A stretch of 35,619 nt of DNA from WJJR01 sp964440935 (GTDB lineage: Bacteria > Zixibacteria > MSB-5A5 > WJJR01), in contig CAYTTY010000042.1 of the NCBI GenBank assembly GCA_964440935.1, forward strand, positions 1 through 35,619, written 5' to 3'. Both the position numbers and the translations under genes were made by a program. Positions 22,312-29,201 of the stretch are shown piece by piece. The notes below the pieces were generated by a model. It saw only the letters and a program-made list of their open reading frames with translations, did no database searches and was not told the DNA's origin. Every line of letters begins with the position of its first letter. Within the stretch, counting starts at the first letter, position 1.

Positions 22312-23223
22312 ATGCGATTATCTGAGACCATCCCGTTATTCACCCGCCAACTGGCGGCAAATGGGCGGTCGTGGCACACCCAGGCGGCGTACGCGCGCGA
22401 TTTGCGGGCTTTGGGGCGCTGGTTGGGCGATGATGTAGAGATTTCGGCCATTGCGCCCGACCATCTGGCCAGGTTCCTGATCTCCGACATGGTGCACCGC
22501 ACCCCGGACGGCAGGCCGAGGGCGGCGATTTCGGTCAATCGGACCAAGTCGGCCTTGCGGTCGTTCTTCGGTTTCTGCGTGGAGTCGGGGTTTCTGGAGC
22601 AGAATCCGGCCCGGCTGATCCGGTCGAGCCCGGCCACGCCGAAGGAGCCGACGACCCTGGAATCCGAGGACATCGAGGCGATCCGTGCCGTTCTGGCAGG
22701 GAAGACTGGCACCTTGGCAGAGCGGGACAGGCTGATCTTTGAGTTGCTGCTGGGTACCGGCGTCCGGCTGGGGTCGCTGGTGGGGCTGAACATCGCCGAC
22801 GTAGACCTCGCTTCGGCCACTCTCCACATCCGCGCCAAGGGCGGCCACCGGGAGCGCGTGTTCCTCAATCCTACGCTGGTGGCCATGTTGGCCCACCACC
22901 TCGAACAAATCGCCGCACAGGGCCACACAGGCGCTCCTGTGCCCCTCTTCGCCTCCAAGTCCGGCCGCCGCTTCGGTGCACGCCAGATCCAGCTCAACTT
23001 CGCCAAGTGGTGCGCTGAGGCGGGGATCTTGTCCGCCTCAGGCGGATCAGGGCAGTCAGTATCGGTCCACTCCCTCCGGCACACCTTCGCCACGCGCCTC
23101 TACCGCAAGACCGGGGACCTTTACCTCGTCCAGCGGGCGCTGGGGCACAGGCAGATAACGACCACCGAGGTGTATGCGCGGGTTTCGGATGATTCGCTGA
23201 TACGAGCTTTGACTCTCTCCTAA
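22312..23223 (+). CDS. Tyrosine recombinase / integrase (XerC/D-like)
   Basis: The 303-aa site-specific recombinase has an N-terminal SAM-like core-binding domain (about 5-95) and a catalytic domain with the full set of residues: R152, K176, H253-x2-R256, H279 and the nucleophile Y288 (EVYAR). It should form a covalent DNA-tyrosine link and carry out integration, excision or cassette exchange. GGAGG precedes the ATG. The gene is intact, and two broken 3' ends of related genes lie downstream in the same orientation (about 24.14-24.25 and 27.03-27.17 kb), so it is the most likely mover of the cargo between them. A chromosomal Xer role is less likely given the relics and the defence cargo. Confidence 0.93.
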   Translation: MRLSETIPLFTRQLAANGRSWHTQAAYARDLRALGRWLGDDVEISAIAPDHLARFLISDMVHRTPDGRPRAAISVNRTKSALRSFFGFCVESGFLEQNPARLIRSSPATPKEPTTLESEDIEAIRAVLAGKTGTLAERDRLIFELLLGTGVRLGSLVGLNIADVDLASATLHIRAKGGHRERVFLNPTLVAMLAHHLEQIAAQGHTGAPVPLFASKSGRRFGARQIQLNFAKWCAEAGILSASGGSGQSVSVHSLRHTFATRLYRKTGDLYLVQRALGHRQITTTEVYARVSDDSLIRALTLS

Positions 23224-23291
23224 AAGCCATCCCTCGCTAAGAAGAATGCTACATCAGAACTCTCACGTCTGAAACTGACCATGACGACGGC

Positions 23292-24050
23292 TTATTGTTC
23301 GGATTCAGGATTCAAATTCCGGTAAACGCCCGGGTATGGAGTATCACCGAGATGAACCGGTACACACAGGCGCATGTCGACTTGCTCTTCGTATCCGTAC
23401 TTACTCCAATCCTCGATATAGCGCTGGTCATCAAGCGGTCTTCCCCAGACGTGCATCATATAACCGAACGGACGACCAGTTATATCGCTCAACACTCTCC
23501 CGGCTCCGGTCGAGACATCGAAAAAAACAGCCAGTCCAACGTGCCGCTCAATTTCACCCTTGAATATGTACAGTCCGATGCGAAAACCTTCCGGGAAGTC
23601 CTGAGAGCGCTTCTCGAGCAAGAACCGTGTAAACTCCGGATGTTTCTCTATGAAGTCATTGCTTCCGATTGACAGCATCATCGACACGATCTGCTTAAGT
23701 ATCCTGAGCGGGTAAATGCGATAGGCGCAGAACTTGACAGCCACCGATCCTGACGAAATGTCCTGCCACATTGGGATAGCTTTCACGGTCCATTGCACAA
23801 AGTCACTTCCGTACCAGGCCCCGGTCTTCGAGTTGCAACTTGGGCAGAGTGTGAAACCACCGAGTCCCCTCTGGCTAATCGTGCCCTTTGGACGGCCACC
23901 AGAGTGTTTTTGGTGCCAGTCGAAAAAACCGAAGCTCCGAATCCTCGTGCTGTTAAAGCACGCGGCTGGCGGCACGTGTTCAAAGCTAAGTTCGCCGTGT
24001 TGACCACAGATATGGCATTGGCCCCGCCGCGATCTCTGATGCTTGCTCAT
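23292..24050 (-). CDS. HNH-type endonuclease-like protein (CxxC...EHVPP...CPxCN)
   Basis: The 252-aa protein shows a zinc-binding HNH-like N-terminus: C12-x2-C15, EHVPP (24-28) and CPSCNSKTG (69-77), where E-H and the late N form the usual metal site. The remaining 170 residues have no domain I recognise. Such EHVPP-type HNH proteins are often found among mobile and defence genes (family knowledge), so a nuclease role is likely but unproven. It is transcribed leftward, opposite to the recombinase, with its stop 68 bp after the recombinase stop, and it fills the first cargo block. No clear Shine-Dalgarno precedes the ATG. Confidence 0.72.
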   Translation of the reverse strand: MSKHQRSRRGQCHICGQHGELSFEHVPPAACFNSTRIRSFGFFDWHQKHSGGRPKGTISQRGLGGFTLCPSCNSKTGAWYGSDFVQWTVKAIPMWQDISSGSVAVKFCAYRIYPLRILKQIVSMMLSIGSNDFIEKHPEFTRFLLEKRSQDFPEGFRIGLYIFKGEIERHVGLAVFFDVSTGAGRVLSDITGRPFGYMMHVWGRPLDDQRYIEDWSKYGYEEQVDMRLCVPVHLGDTPYPGVYRNLNPESEQ

Positions 24051-24135
24051 CCCGGACGATAATGCGAAACAGACCTATTGCCTATCAACCTATAGTTGTA
24101 CCAGTCTCGACACTTGCCAGCGCCGGGCGGACAGA

Positions 24136-24255
24136 GTTTCCCACGATACCTCGCTCAACGACACCTCCACGATGTGCCTCGACCGGAACACGGGGATCTG
24201 TACCTCGTCCAGCGGTGGGCTCATAGTCCGAAGGTAGGACGTTTAAACTCTCCCG
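24136..24255 (+). pseudogene. Decayed 3' end of a tyrosine recombinase gene (relic 1)
   Basis: Read with one frame shift, this segment resembles the recombinase from the HxxR box to past the LVQR segment: first-frame VSHDTSLNDTSTMCLDRNTG, then second-frame GDLYLVQR. The intact protein reads VSVHSLRHTFATRLYRKTG then GDLYLVQR. The nucleotide string CTCGTCCAGCGG (24204-24215) is identical to the intact gene at 23125-23136. The Tyr region is missing, though GTTTAAACTCTCCCG resembles the very end of the intact gene, which suggests an internal deletion. It is non-functional and marks the end of the first cargo block. Confidence 0.7.
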
Positions 24256-24658
24256 TTACCATGTGTAAATCGTTAACTTCCTGTACATTGCGAGGAATGC
24301 GTGATCAGACTTGGACGGTCGATGCCGCAGCACCTATGGCCTCGGCCACATTGCACACTTTCGGCATGATGCCAGGTTGGCACCAGTACCGCCGGATCTC
24401 TTCCAGGATCTGTCTCTACTCGGGAGTAGAGGGTGAAGACATTGGATCATTTCACGAGAGCGCTGAAGCCACGGCAAGTCGGTCTGGTGTTGACATGCTG
24501 TGGGTGGCGCAGTTCATTTGTGCATGCTCCAAGGGGAGGGACATCCCCAAGGCCGAGTGTCGACACCGGCAGTGGGTGTCTCTCTTCAACGAGGCCGCAG
24601 GAAGAACGCGAATACCGGCGAAGACAGGCAAAATCTGTCAGCGGCGACCCTCACAACC
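24256..24658. other. Region before the SIR2 gene, mostly non-coding
   Basis: About 400 bp between recombinase relic 1 and the SIR2-like gene. It holds a leftward LexA-like HTH fragment (24305-24415). I see no clear promoter or Shine-Dalgarno for the SIR2 gene. A plus-strand frame stays open upstream of the SIR2 ATG, but its composition is not protein-like. Confidence 0.4.
24305..24415 (-). pseudogene. Fragment of a LexA-like winged-helix N-terminal domain
   Basis: A 36-residue leftward open segment between a TAG and a TGA reads RQILEEIRRYW, then PGIMPKVCNVAEAIG, then ASTVQ. This follows the pattern of the LexA N-terminal HTH domain (Q-x-ILxxIRxY...G-x-PPxVxxIAEAxGxxxSTV). It has no start codon and no C-terminal half, so it is a relic, probably of a regulator gene carried in this block. 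The similarity was judged by eye. Confidence 0.45.
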
Positions 24659-25654
24659 ATGAACGAGAAACTTGCTGTTGTGATTGGTGCTGGATTCTCC
24701 AAACCGTGGGGACTTCCGCTCACCGCAGAGTTAATGCGATTTGACGAAGTAGAGAACAATACGTTCCCAGGCGTCTGGCAGAAGAAGACTATCGAGAAGA
24801 TCAAGTCGTTATGGCGCAAACAAATGAAGGAGCACCAGGGCAGCGTGGATGAATTCGGTCGACAGTTACAAGGTACCGACCTCTTTCAGCCGTTCGTCCA
24901 GTATGTAGCACTTCGGGTCTCTTCTCGATTATGGCATGTAGGCGGAGCCCAACAGACCAAGTGGGGCACGGGAGACCACGTTGCGCGGTCAGTTCGCATT
25001 CCCTCCGCGTATTTCGACTTGATTCATCATCTGCAACAAACTGATTTGGTCGGCATCGTGACAATGAATTACGACATTGTAGTCGAGAAACTCCTTGGTC
25101 CTAGGAAATTCGGGCGCCTCGGTGGTTTCAATTATGGTCAAGTGGGCGATCTGTTGATTGGTCGACACTACACAAGTTCTCAAGGCGCCTATGGTCCTGT
25201 CGAGATGACGGGCCGTGTCCCGCTGGCGAAGGTGCATGGGTCGTTAAATTGGGCATTCGCCGAGGATGGCGGTTTGGTTCAATACGTAGACTGTAGACCG
25301 AGCCGCGGACGGCGGTATAGAGTTGCAGTGTTCCCGCCAGGCGGGGAGACTGTGGAGCCCTTTCGACAGGTCTTCAGTCTAGCTCAACGTATTCTATCGG
25401 TCGCAACGATCTGGCTCGTCATTGGCTACAGTCTTCCAGAAGGGGACGACGACGTAAAGAAGCTTCTCGGTCGCTCCGCGTCAAACCTTAGACATTTGTG
25501 TGTGGCGGATCCACGAGGCTCCGATGTTGTGCACCGACTTGAGGAGGCAATTCGGGGGAAGGATGTTCGATTTCAGACGATACCAGGTCTCGGATCAACG
25601 GATTTCCCAGAGAGGCTGCGCCAGAGTCTGGTCGCTTCTCTGGGCTCCCTCTGA
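24659..25654 (+). CDS. SIR2-like domain protein, probable NAD-linked defence effector
   Basis: The 331-aa protein has the SIR2 Rossmann-type nucleotide motif GAGFSKPWGLPL (10-21), TMNYD (135-139), the KVHGSLNW box with H193 (191-198) and a C-terminal IGYSLPEGDDD (255-265). These are the marks of the SIR2_2-type family used by many anti-phage systems to hydrolyse NAD+ and stop growth (family knowledge). I use the ATG at 24659, where the SIR2 glycine motif begins at residue 10; the longer open frame upstream has no such support. No partner such as HerA, a TIR sensor or an Argonaute lies beside it; the next gene is the EVE-nuclease on the opposite strand. The trigger is unknown. Confidence 0.85.
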   Translation: MNEKLAVVIGAGFSKPWGLPLTAELMRFDEVENNTFPGVWQKKTIEKIKSLWRKQMKEHQGSVDEFGRQLQGTDLFQPFVQYVALRVSSRLWHVGGAQQTKWGTGDHVARSVRIPSAYFDLIHHLQQTDLVGIVTMNYDIVVEKLLGPRKFGRLGGFNYGQVGDLLIGRHYTSSQGAYGPVEMTGRVPLAKVHGSLNWAFAEDGGLVQYVDCRPSRGRRYRVAVFPPGGETVEPFRQVFSLAQRILSVATIWLVIGYSLPEGDDDVKKLLGRSASNLRHLCVADPRGSDVVHRLEEAIRGKDVRFQTIPGLGSTDFPERLRQSLVASLGSL

Positions 25655-25994
25655 AAACGGCATACAGACGGCCGCAATAGGCCGCGTTGGTCTCCCGCTC
25701 CCGCTGTCTGCACTAGCCATTACTCTGTTCCATAACATCGAATCCAATGTCTGCTCGCCGTCCCAGTTAAGTCTCAAATCGTGTCTCATTTTAATTGGCA
25801 CAGAGGGCCAACGTATGCCGTTTGCTCGAACCGAAGTTGACCGAAGACGGTTTTGAGGTACTCAACAACGGGCGGCTCGTGTACTTTCCTTCCTCGGGCC
25901 AGCAAGCCAAGTTCCGACAGCAAATTAGGGTAGTACTCCGCCCAAGCCTAAACCTGATCCAGTGATGTGTGACATCGAGGTGGGCACAGGTTGA
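25655..25994. other. Gap between SIR2 and EVE-nuclease genes
   Basis: This 340-bp stretch between convergent genes has no clear terminator. Its right half contains the short coding-looking frame described at 25795-25965; the left half (25655-25794) shows nothing I can interpret. Confidence 0.4.
25795..25965 (+). CDS. Possible small protein or 3' gene fragment (56 aa)
   Basis: An open frame from TTG 25795 to TGA 25963-25965 has protein-like composition (RLLEPKLTEDGFEVLNNGR, then LVYFPSSGQQ). A TAA lies directly upstream in frame. It has no ATG and no Shine-Dalgarno, so it is more likely the truncated end of a lost gene than an active one. Family not recognised. Confidence 0.3.
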   Translation: MAQRANVCRLLEPKLTEDGFEVLNNGRLVYFPSSGQQAKFRQQIRVVLRPSLNLIQ

Positions 25995-26945
25995 TTACGA
26001 CGATCGAAGTTTCTCCGAGAGTGTGTGCTGTACACGCCGTCGAGGTATCTCGAAGCACTCGACATCGTACTGTTCGCAACGACGCCGCATCTCCCCGGAG
26101 ATCCTGTAGGCGACAAGCATGGAACGACTGTCGCCAGGTGCTCTGTCGGCAGTCCACTCCAGCATACGTCGGTACTTGATGGCCTGTAGAATCCCAATAT
26201 CATCGCTGTCGCCCACAGCAGGCTCAACCTCTACTCCGATGATACGCTCATGTTCGTCGGCCAAGACGATATCAGCGCGGTCCCCCGTCGGGAATGGGTG
26301 TTCAATTGCTATCGTACGTATGCCGGGCTCTCCGAGTGCATGGACTGGATTGGCAGCAACGAACTCCTTCAGTACTCGATGATCATCGGATTCGAGACCA
26401 ATGATTCCGTCATGAGCTCGTCGCGGAACAGGTCGCTTTTGGAGTACGAGCGGTCGACTCGACCGAAAGTGCTCTCTGAGAGCGAAGAACTCGGATTCAG
26501 TAAGCTCACGGAGGCCTGAGCGTTTCTCCCCAAAACCTCGAAATGGGTAGCTACGTTTGTACCCGAGTATCTCCGCAAGGTCCTTACGTGGAATGAAACC
26601 AGAGCGAGTCAATACGTCCACGGGTGAGTGCCACCGCCACCAGATCGACGTTCCATCAGCATACTGTTCGGGTTCAGTGGTTTGGTCAGCAGTGAGGGAC
26701 GTACGTACTCGACCGAGGTGAACTACTCCTTCTCGCCCACGTCGACACCGGATGCGACACGTCGTGCCGTCCGGGAGTTGCCGTATGAGAGGACGACCGG
26801 AACCTGCCTGATACACAAAAACGAGGTCGCCGGGTGCGAGCCTTGAACCAGGGATCTCGCGTCCATCTGGTAGCCAGATGCCTGATCCCTCCGTCTCAGG
26901 TTCATTCTCACGCGGGGGCCAATGCGTCGTTAGCCAGTATGCCAT
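25995..26945 (-). CDS. EVE-like domain fused to PD-(D/E)XK nuclease, predicted modification-dependent endonuclease
   Basis: The 316-aa product starts at the ATG at 26945, with AGAGGT eight bases upstream. The N-terminal half (about 1-115; MAYWLTTHWPP, RLAPGDLVFVYQAG) looks like a PUA/EVE-type fold, which binds modified bases. The C-terminal half (about 180-300) has a PD-(D/E)XK pattern: E215, D225 (GDRADIVLAD), E239/E241 (GVEVE) and Q254-x2-K257. The usual lysine after the glutamate is replaced by E241; K257 may take its place. EVE-nuclease fusions are known candidates for restricting DNA with modified bases (family knowledge); the call here is from motifs only. It sits at the end of the second cargo block, just before recombinase relic 2. 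Confidence 0.7.
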   Translation of the reverse strand: MAYWLTTHWPPRENEPETEGSGIWLPDGREIPGSRLAPGDLVFVYQAGSGRPLIRQLPDGTTCRIRCRRGREGVVHLGRVRTSLTADQTTEPEQYADGTSIWWRWHSPVDVLTRSGFIPRKDLAEILGYKRSYPFRGFGEKRSGLRELTESEFFALREHFRSSRPLVLQKRPVPRRAHDGIIGLESDDHRVLKEFVAANPVHALGEPGIRTIAIEHPFPTGDRADIVLADEHERIIGVEVEPAVGDSDDIGILQAIKYRRMLEWTADRAPGDSRSMLVAYRISGEMRRRCEQYDVECFEIPRRRVQHTLSEKLRSS

Positions 26946-27028
26946 ATGAGTTACCTCTTGCCCATCGACTACCGACAATGAAAGCAACTCAATTCACCAA
27001 GATCAAGCAGTCCTCCAGCACGCCGTGA

Positions 27029-27169
27029 ACCTTCGCGACGCGGCTCTACCGGAAGACCGGGGACCTGTATCTCGTCCAGCGGGCGTTGGGGCATAGGCAG
27101 ATTACGACGACCGAGGTGTATGCTCGGGTCGCAGACGACGAGTTGAAGCGGGCGGTGGCGGCAATTTGA
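27029..27169 (+). pseudogene. 3' fragment of a second tyrosine recombinase gene (relic 2)
   Basis: Forty-six codons encode a recombinase C-terminus including GHRQ (catalytic His) and EVYARV (catalytic Tyr), ending at TGA. The frame is directly preceded by an in-frame TGA (27026-27028) and has no start, so it is truncated. Its first 34 residues equal residues 258-291 of the intact recombinase, while the DNA differs at 11 of 102 bases, all synonymous by my count. It therefore comes from a separate, functional relative, not from a recent copy of the neighbour. It closes the second cargo block. Confidence 0.88.
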
Positions 27170-27196
27170 GGTATCCACCGGCGCGTGTGTGCTACG

Positions 27197-27708
27197 TTAC
27201 CGCACGGTGCAAATCGAGTTGTAACCGCCGAGCATGTTTGGATTCTTGCGAGAATTGTTGGGATCGTCTCGCCATTTTTCGTCAACGAGGAACCTGTATT
27301 CGTAGGTTCCTTGCGCCAGTTGGACGGTGATGCGCCAGAGTCCGTCGGCCCCCTTGGTCATGGCTTGCGGTGTCCAATCGTTGAAGCTCCCACTGATTGA
27401 CACGTTGCGCACCAGTGGCGCATCCAGAGTGAAGATAACGGAACGCGGTGTGGTGGAGGCGACGCGGTGTGGTGGAGGCGACGCGGTGTGGTGGAGGCGA
27501 CGCGGTGCGATGGACTGGTGGCACGGGGCGCCCCTTGTGTTCTCCCCAACTCGTTAGACGCCGGAAGTGTGTTCTGCTTCCTTGCAACGCCCGGCTTATT
27601 GGTCTTCTTTGGTGCCTGCCGTAGTTGGCGGTCTCTTGCTTGGCCGGGTCCCTTTGACGGGATAGTCCGGATCTGCTCTGGTGTTCTCTTTTGAGTTTGT
27701 CGTTTCAT
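27197..27708 (-). pseudogene. CBM48/glycogen-binding-like protein split by a 19-bp tandem repeat frameshift
   Basis: The 5' part from ATG 27708 encodes a Lys/Arg-rich, probably disordered segment (MKRQTQKRTPEQ...). The 3' part, in another frame, encodes an early-set/CBM48-type carbohydrate-binding domain (SVIFTLDAP, SISGSFNDWTP, GTYEYRFLVD) ending at TAA 27197-27199. The two frames meet at three copies of a 19-bp unit (27445-27501). Two surplus copies (38 bp) put the halves out of frame; with one unit the reading passes directly from SPSHRVASTTPR into SVIFTLDAP. Either the gene is broken, or its expression switches with repeat number. Such small early-set proteins are typically linked to glycogen or starch metabolism. 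Confidence 0.65.
27445..27501. repeat. 19-bp tandem repeat, three copies
   Basis: The unit GCGGTGTGGTGGAGGCGAC occurs at 27445-27463, 27464-27482 and 27483-27501, followed by a partial fourth copy. It lies within the CBM48-type gene and, because 19 is not a multiple of three, changes the reading frame with copy number. Confidence 0.95.
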
Positions 27709-27864
27709 CGAGGGGGGCCTGTGTCTATTCGTACATACAAGACGGTTGCCCAGCCGACAGCAGCTATGGGCAATGGTCAAGATGATCGGGGCATGCCATC
27801 ATGATCGACGAAGAACCAATCGATCACAGGGAGCTGTGGGGCGCTTCACACGGCCTACGATATC

Positions 27865-28179
27865 TCAGGACGATGTACCCTTGCGTTTGCGGAGCAGGAA
27901 GGCTGGGCTCACCAATGGGCGAGATAGTGGGTTTGGAGCCGGGCGCCGGACTTCATTGATTTCGAGAGCGCTTCCCATCCGAGTGGCTCCTCTGAGTGCA
28001 GCAATCGCGGCAACCGCCTCGCGTTCAATCGGCATCTCGACAGATCCAAACCCACGAGGCGCGCCACCCTTATGGCTCTTCGCGACCTCCGCCGATTTGA
28101 CCGTACCAAAACGCGTAAACTCCTCCCGGAGTTGTTTGTTCGTCACTTCGGGCAGTAATCCGCCTACATAGATGTTCAT
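27865..28179 (-). CDS. Small RRM-type RNA-binding protein
   Basis: The 104-aa protein starts at ATG 28179 with AGAGGA upstream. It is a single RNA-recognition motif: RNP2-like IYVGGL at the N-terminus (3-8), EEFTRFGTVKSAEV in the first helix/strand, and RNP1-like RGFGSVEM, in which two usual aromatic positions are Ser and Met. A basic tail (RKRKGTSS) ends it. Short bacterial RRM proteins of this kind are stress- or cold-linked RNA binders (family knowledge). It appears monocistronic. Confidence 0.85.
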   Translation of the reverse strand: MNIYVGGLLPEVTNKQLREEFTRFGTVKSAEVAKSHKGGAPRGFGSVEMPIEREAVAAIAALRGATRMGSALEINEVRRPAPNPLSRPLVSPAFLLRKRKGTSS

Positions 28180-28686
28180 TCGATGATCCTCTTCCGGGTC
28201 ATCCCTGACGCCGGATTTGTGTGGAAGTCGCAACGATGTGGACATATGCAAGATCGTGATACTCGAACCGAATTCCTATACAAATCGGATGTCGGTGGTG
28301 GGTCAGTTTGCCACTGTGGGGCTGGTTGAATCACTCAAGCGGGTCCTTCCGTGCACCGCTCCAGGAGATGTACGGCTCGCGCACCCCGCCGTGCGCGCTC
28401 CACGTCGCTACCCCTCCGGATTGGCGAGAATCCGGCGGGGTTCTTTATGCTCTCGGAATCCAAAATCTGCTAGCGGGGCGTCCGCCCCGGACCGTATCCC
28501 TTATGCTGCGATCCACCTCTACCGTATCTGGGCTACGTTTTCGGACGCCGCCTTGGCTTCCCCCGCTGAGGCGGCGCTGCCATTGATGCCAGGTATCGTG
28601 GGACTGACACTATCGAAATGCCGGGGATGGTCTCGAACGGTTAGGGGCCGAGGACTCTGGCCACACGGCCGGGGACCAAGAATCTC
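28180..28686. other. Non-coding stretch with several hairpins, possible plus-strand small RNA
   Basis: No convincing gene lies in this 507-bp stretch; the long plus-strand frame across it has unnatural composition. Three stem-loops are visible: CGCGCAC/GTGCGCG (28378-28397), the terminator-like hairpin at 28411-28440, and CGGGGCG/CGCCCCG (28474-28489). The first two could be the 3' end of a small RNA read rightward. Confidence 0.4.
28411..28450 (+). terminator. Intrinsic terminator with no gene before it
   Basis: CCCCTCCGGATT (28411-28422) pairs with AATCCGGCGGGG (28429-28440) with one mismatch over a six-base loop, and TTCTTTATG follows. It reads as a plus-strand terminator, but no plus-strand gene lies upstream within 1 kb, except the recombinase relic. 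Confidence 0.55.
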
Positions 28687-28914
28687 CTACTGCGCCGACT
28701 CAAGCGGTCCCAAGTGGCGTCTGATGGCCGCCACCCGCCTGCTCCGTTTGTCGAGCGGCTCAACGGGGACACCCGGTGTCTCTGGTGCCGCTGTCACCAA
28801 GTCCAACTCGCCCCGGAGAATGCCGTTGACGACCGATGTCAGTTCCTCCGGCGACAGACGTTGCAGGGCACAGGCGTGCCAGCGCTCCTTGCGGGGTGCA
28901 TCTGATCCAAGCAT
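28687..28914 (-). CDS. Conserved-looking small hypothetical protein (75 aa)
   Basis: The start at ATG 28914 has GAGG eight bases upstream. The product begins MLGSDAPRKERWHAC and contains LSPEELTSVVNGILRGELDLV, followed by a basic tail. Composition is protein-like and helical; no family recognised. It is leftward and apparently alone between the RRM gene and the RHH-like gene. Confidence 0.5.
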   Translation of the reverse strand: MLGSDAPRKERWHACALQRLSPEELTSVVNGILRGELDLVTAAPETPGVPVEPLDKRSRRVAAIRRHLGPLESAQ

Positions 28915-29201
28915 GGGGTATACCTCACAGCAAGTAAGAACCAAGCCATTCGGACTTCCCCCACGGTTCTACGATTGTTGCCGTCGATTATAAACCGCAC
29001 GGTGGGCTGTGAAATCAAGTGAATCGTGATTCCAGCCCTGCGGACAACCACTCAAAAGAAACGGCGGGCATGCGGGGAATCATGATGCCCGCCGTTGTAC
29101 CAACAGGAGCATTCCCTCCTGGTTGCGCTTGGCATACGTTAAACGATAGGATGCCGGACCATGGTTGCCCTGGATTCTCGGTCGGTACCCATCAGTGAGA
29201 C
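28915..29201. other. Intergenic region before the 75-aa gene
   Basis: It contains the terminator of the upstream leftward gene (29052-29095) and must hold the promoter for the 75-aa gene, for which I see no clear boxes. Confidence 0.4.
29052..29095 (-). terminator. Intrinsic terminator of the RHH-like gene
   Basis: A perfect 11-bp stem (ACGGCGGGCAT 29061-29071 with ATGCCCGCCGT 29085-29095) is followed on the minus strand by TTTCTTTTGAG. It lies about 107 bp past the stop of the leftward RHH-like gene and is the clearest intrinsic terminator in the window. Confidence 0.8.

Noticed and set aside
22287..23093. Minus-strand open frame of 268 codons
   Set aside because: Antisense to the tyrosine recombinase, which has all catalytic residues.
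22312..23223. Recombinase as the integrase of the phage block at 31-35 kb
   Set aside because: They are 9 kb apart with unrelated genes and recombinase relics between, and opposite orientation; nothing links them directly.
27445..27501. 19-bp repeats as a CRISPR array
   Set aside because: Units are directly adjacent with no spacers and no cas genes are present; this is a simple tandem repeat.
28321..28450. tRNA or group II intron remnant
   Set aside because: No cloverleaf or T-loop motif, no domain V-like stem and no reverse transcriptase; only simple hairpins are seen.
28217..28993. Plus-strand open frame of 258 codons
   Set aside because: Runs through hairpins and a terminator and across the leftward 75-aa gene; composition not protein-like.
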